Source: an uncultured Lentisphaeraceae bacterium
Lineage (GTDB): Bacteria > Verrucomicrobiota > Kiritimatiellia > RFP12 > DVOR01
Direction of reading: 5' to 3'
NCBI GenBank assembly: GCA_949289005.1
Contig: CASEMQ010000067.1
Coordinates: 1-64,000, forward strand
DNA: 64,000 nucleotides
This document shows, in pieces, positions 62,783 to 64,000 of this stretch. The notes beneath the pieces were generated by a model. It had not been told where the DNA came from. It saw only the letters and a program-made list of their open reading frames with translations, and ran no database searches. The position numbers and the translations under genes are program-made. Every line of letters starts with the position of its first letter. Position 1 is the stretch's first letter.

Positions 62783-62820
62783 AAAAAAAGCGCCCATGCG
62801 ATCAGGCATGGGCGCTTTTT
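62783..62820. terminator. Bidirectional intrinsic terminator overlapping the tilS stop
   Basis: AGCGCCCATGC-GATCAG-GCATGGGCGCT (11-bp perfect stem, 62789-62816) with AAAAAA before and TTTT after. It ends both the restriction gene and tilS. The TGA of tilS lies in the loop and its last codons form one arm of the stem. Confidence 0.9.
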
Positions 62821-63716
62821 GTTTGGCGGGCGGGAGGCGTTTGGGAAAAGGCGGCGGGGGAAAGGCGGCGAACGGTGACGTGGCCTTCGGTTTGGATGAC
62901 GGCACCGACGGGGAGCGCAAGGAGGCGCTCGACTTGGCGGCGCGTGGGGGCGACGAGAAGCCAAGCGCGAAGGGCTCGGCGCGCCAAGACGGGCGGCGTG
63001 CCTTCGGCCAGGCAAAGGACGCCGGGCGTACGCTCGACGATGGCGCGTTCGGCGAGCGTGGCGAGGAAGGCGTTTTCCTCAGCCAAGAGGTCGGCAGAGG
63101 CGTTCATGCCGGCAACCATGTGCGGGAGCAGGGGGGTAAGGACGCGGCGGATGGCGTTGCGCGGAATGGTGAGGTCGGCATTGGAGACGTCTTCCACCCA
63201 GGCAAGCCCGCGCGTTTGGAGCCAGGTGACCTGCGCGGCGTGGGTCTCGTCGATCAGCGGGCGGCAGATGCGCCGCTCGGGGGCGGTGGGGAGCATGCCG
63301 CACCACCCGAAGCTGGCAAGGCCGTCCGCGCCGCACCCGCGCGCCATGCGCAGAATCAGGTTCTCGGCGCGGTCGTCCGCTTGGTGCGCCAGGAGGATGC
63401 CCGTGGCGTCAGCCTCGCGCAGGGCCATGGCGAAAAAAGCCAGGCGGGCGCGGCGGGCGCGGGCTTCTTTGGAGCCTGGCCCGGCCTCGGGCGCGGCGCA
63501 CCGCCCCACGCGCAAAGAAACGCCCAGGCGAGCGCAGAGGTCTCGGCAAAAGCGTTCGGCCTCGTCGCCATTCTCATCCGCGAAGCCGTGGTTGAAATGC
63601 AACGCCAACGGGCGGCAACCGGCCTCGACGCAACGATGCAGAAGCGCCACGGAGTCCGCGCCTCCGCTCAGCCCGAGCGCCCAGCGCGCCCCAAACAAAT
63701 CCTCCGGCCAACGCAT
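62802..63716 (-). CDS. tilS: tRNA(Ile)-lysidine synthase, short form
   Basis: The protein has 304 residues. The PP-loop is WALGLSGGADSVALLHR; further motifs are LALHFNHGF, SKEARARRARLAFF, ILLAHQADDRAENLILR, and GLAWVEDVSNADLTIPRNAIRRVLTPLL. It attaches lysine to C34 of tRNA-Ile2 so that it reads AUA. E. coli TilS is about 430 residues; the C-terminal substrate-binding domain is missing here, as in short forms such as that of Aquifex. The partial cystatin-like gene lies 22 bp upstream on the same strand. Confidence 0.92.
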   Translation of the reverse strand: MRWPEDLFGARWALGLSGGADSVALLHRCVEAGCRPLALHFNHGFADENGDEAERFCRDLCARLGVSLRVGRCAAPEAGPGSKEARARRARLAFFAMALREADATGILLAHQADDRAENLILRMARGCGADGLASFGWCGMLPTAPERRICRPLIDETHAAQVTWLQTRGLAWVEDVSNADLTIPRNAIRRVLTPLLPHMVAGMNASADLLAEENAFLATLAERAIVERTPGVLCLAEGTPPVLARRALRAWLLVAPTRRQVERLLALPVGAVIQTEGHVTVRRLSPAAFSQTPPARQTKSAHA

Positions 63717-63738
63717 CGGCGCGTGTCGTTCGCCACGG

Positions 63739-63999
63739 TCAATCGGTCGCGGAAAGTTCGCGGATGGAAACCACGCGCGGTGTCTCGCCGGTCTGCGGAA
63801 GCGGGCGGTGGATCACCACGGAGTAACGCCGGAGGCCATCGGCGCTGACACAGCGAAAATCGTAATTGAGGCCGGCCACCACTTGCGTGGCCACCGTGAG
63901 CGGACGCAAGGCACGCGCCTCGGACTCCTTGGTGGCCTCCACAAAGACGTCGCGTTGCTCGGGGTCAATCGCGATTTGCTCGGAATAGGCTCCCACCTT
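63739..63999 (-). CDS. Cystatin-like secreted protein, C-terminal part (cut by window edge)
   Basis: The frame is open to the window edge, so the N-terminus is missing. The 86 visible residues read VGAYSEQ, then a helix-like DVFVEATKESEARAL, then VATQVVAGLNYDFRC and a closing YSVVIHRPLPQTGE. The order Gly-containing N-terminal strand, helix, QxVxG loop and P-L-P strand is that of the cystatin fold; QVVAG matches the cystatin inhibitory loop. Bacterial relatives are small exported proteins of uncertain role, possibly protease inhibitors. The assignment rests on this motif order. Confidence 0.6.
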   Translation of the reverse strand, partial: KVGAYSEQIAIDPEQRDVFVEATKESEARALRPLTVATQVVAGLNYDFRCVSADGLRRYSVVIHRPLPQTGETPRVVSIRELSATD

Positions 64000-64000
64000 G

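Overview
The window is GC-rich bacterial chromosome, densely packed with housekeeping genes in short-spaced or overlapping operons. I infer a member of the PVC group, probably a Verrucomicrobiota/Kiritimatiellota relative. The evidence is a roughly 716-residue GreA-type protein with a long N-terminal extension (known from Chlamydiae and relatives), very large secreted LamG/beta-helix/autotransporter-repeat proteins, Tat-exported phosphodiesterases and a SecA with a SEC-C tail. No rRNA, tRNA, CRISPR array, transposase or prophage gene was seen.

Layout. 1-5.2 kb: 3' part of smc, a degenerate HAD-like protein and two CNNM/CorC-type membrane proteins. 5.3-8.9 kb: topA, a YbgC-type thioesterase and a YggS-type PLP protein. 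8.96-9.17 kb: a strongly structured element with inverted-repeat ends. 9.2-17.4 kb (minus strand): a secreted-protein island with two paralogous Tat-exported type I phosphodiesterases, a 1704-residue LamG plus beta-helix-module protein and a 279-residue single-module relative. 18.0-26.8 kb: purD, purE, amidase, secreted coiled-coil protein, secA and a vWA membrane protein. 27-33 kb: one operon cinA-ilvE-ilvB-ilvN-aroE-prepilin peptidase-folB ending in a clear terminator. 33.1-36.2 kb: a repeat element, a candidate small RNA, and a lower-GC pair of surface-glycosylation genes. 36.4-39.7 kb: greA-like gene and nrnA-like gene. 39.8-43.2 kb (minus): coaE, rho, UbiA-type prenyltransferase. 43.7-50.3 kb (minus): a 2195-residue surface protein. 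50.9-60.2 kb: folD, an unrecognised 653-residue protein, murG, an acyltransferase-like membrane protein, murC, a metal permease, a Nudix-BirA fusion and an LRR protein. 60.2-62.7 kb: a GmrSD-type DUF262/DUF1524 restriction protein. End: tilS and a partial cystatin-like protein.

The regulatory DNA is unusually legible. Twelve of the promoters I can place read TG-n-TA(nnn)T (extended -10). In purD, cinA and murC the start codon lies only 8-11 bases after the -10, so these mRNAs are probably leaderless. The 2195-residue surface protein instead has a perfect TTGACA/TATAAT pair whose 18-bp spacer contains a run of nine identical bases, the classic layout of a phase-variable promoter. A second homopolymer run of ten sits beside the -10 of the phosphodiesterase/LamG operon. 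Three intergenic regions (17.7, 33.1 and 50.6 kb) share a roughly 150-bp element. It has a palindrome block followed by three DnaA-box-like nonamers with invariant 11- and 21-bp spacing, and is always followed by an extended -10 promoter. This element and the homopolymer-tract promoters are the best candidates for something undescribed here.
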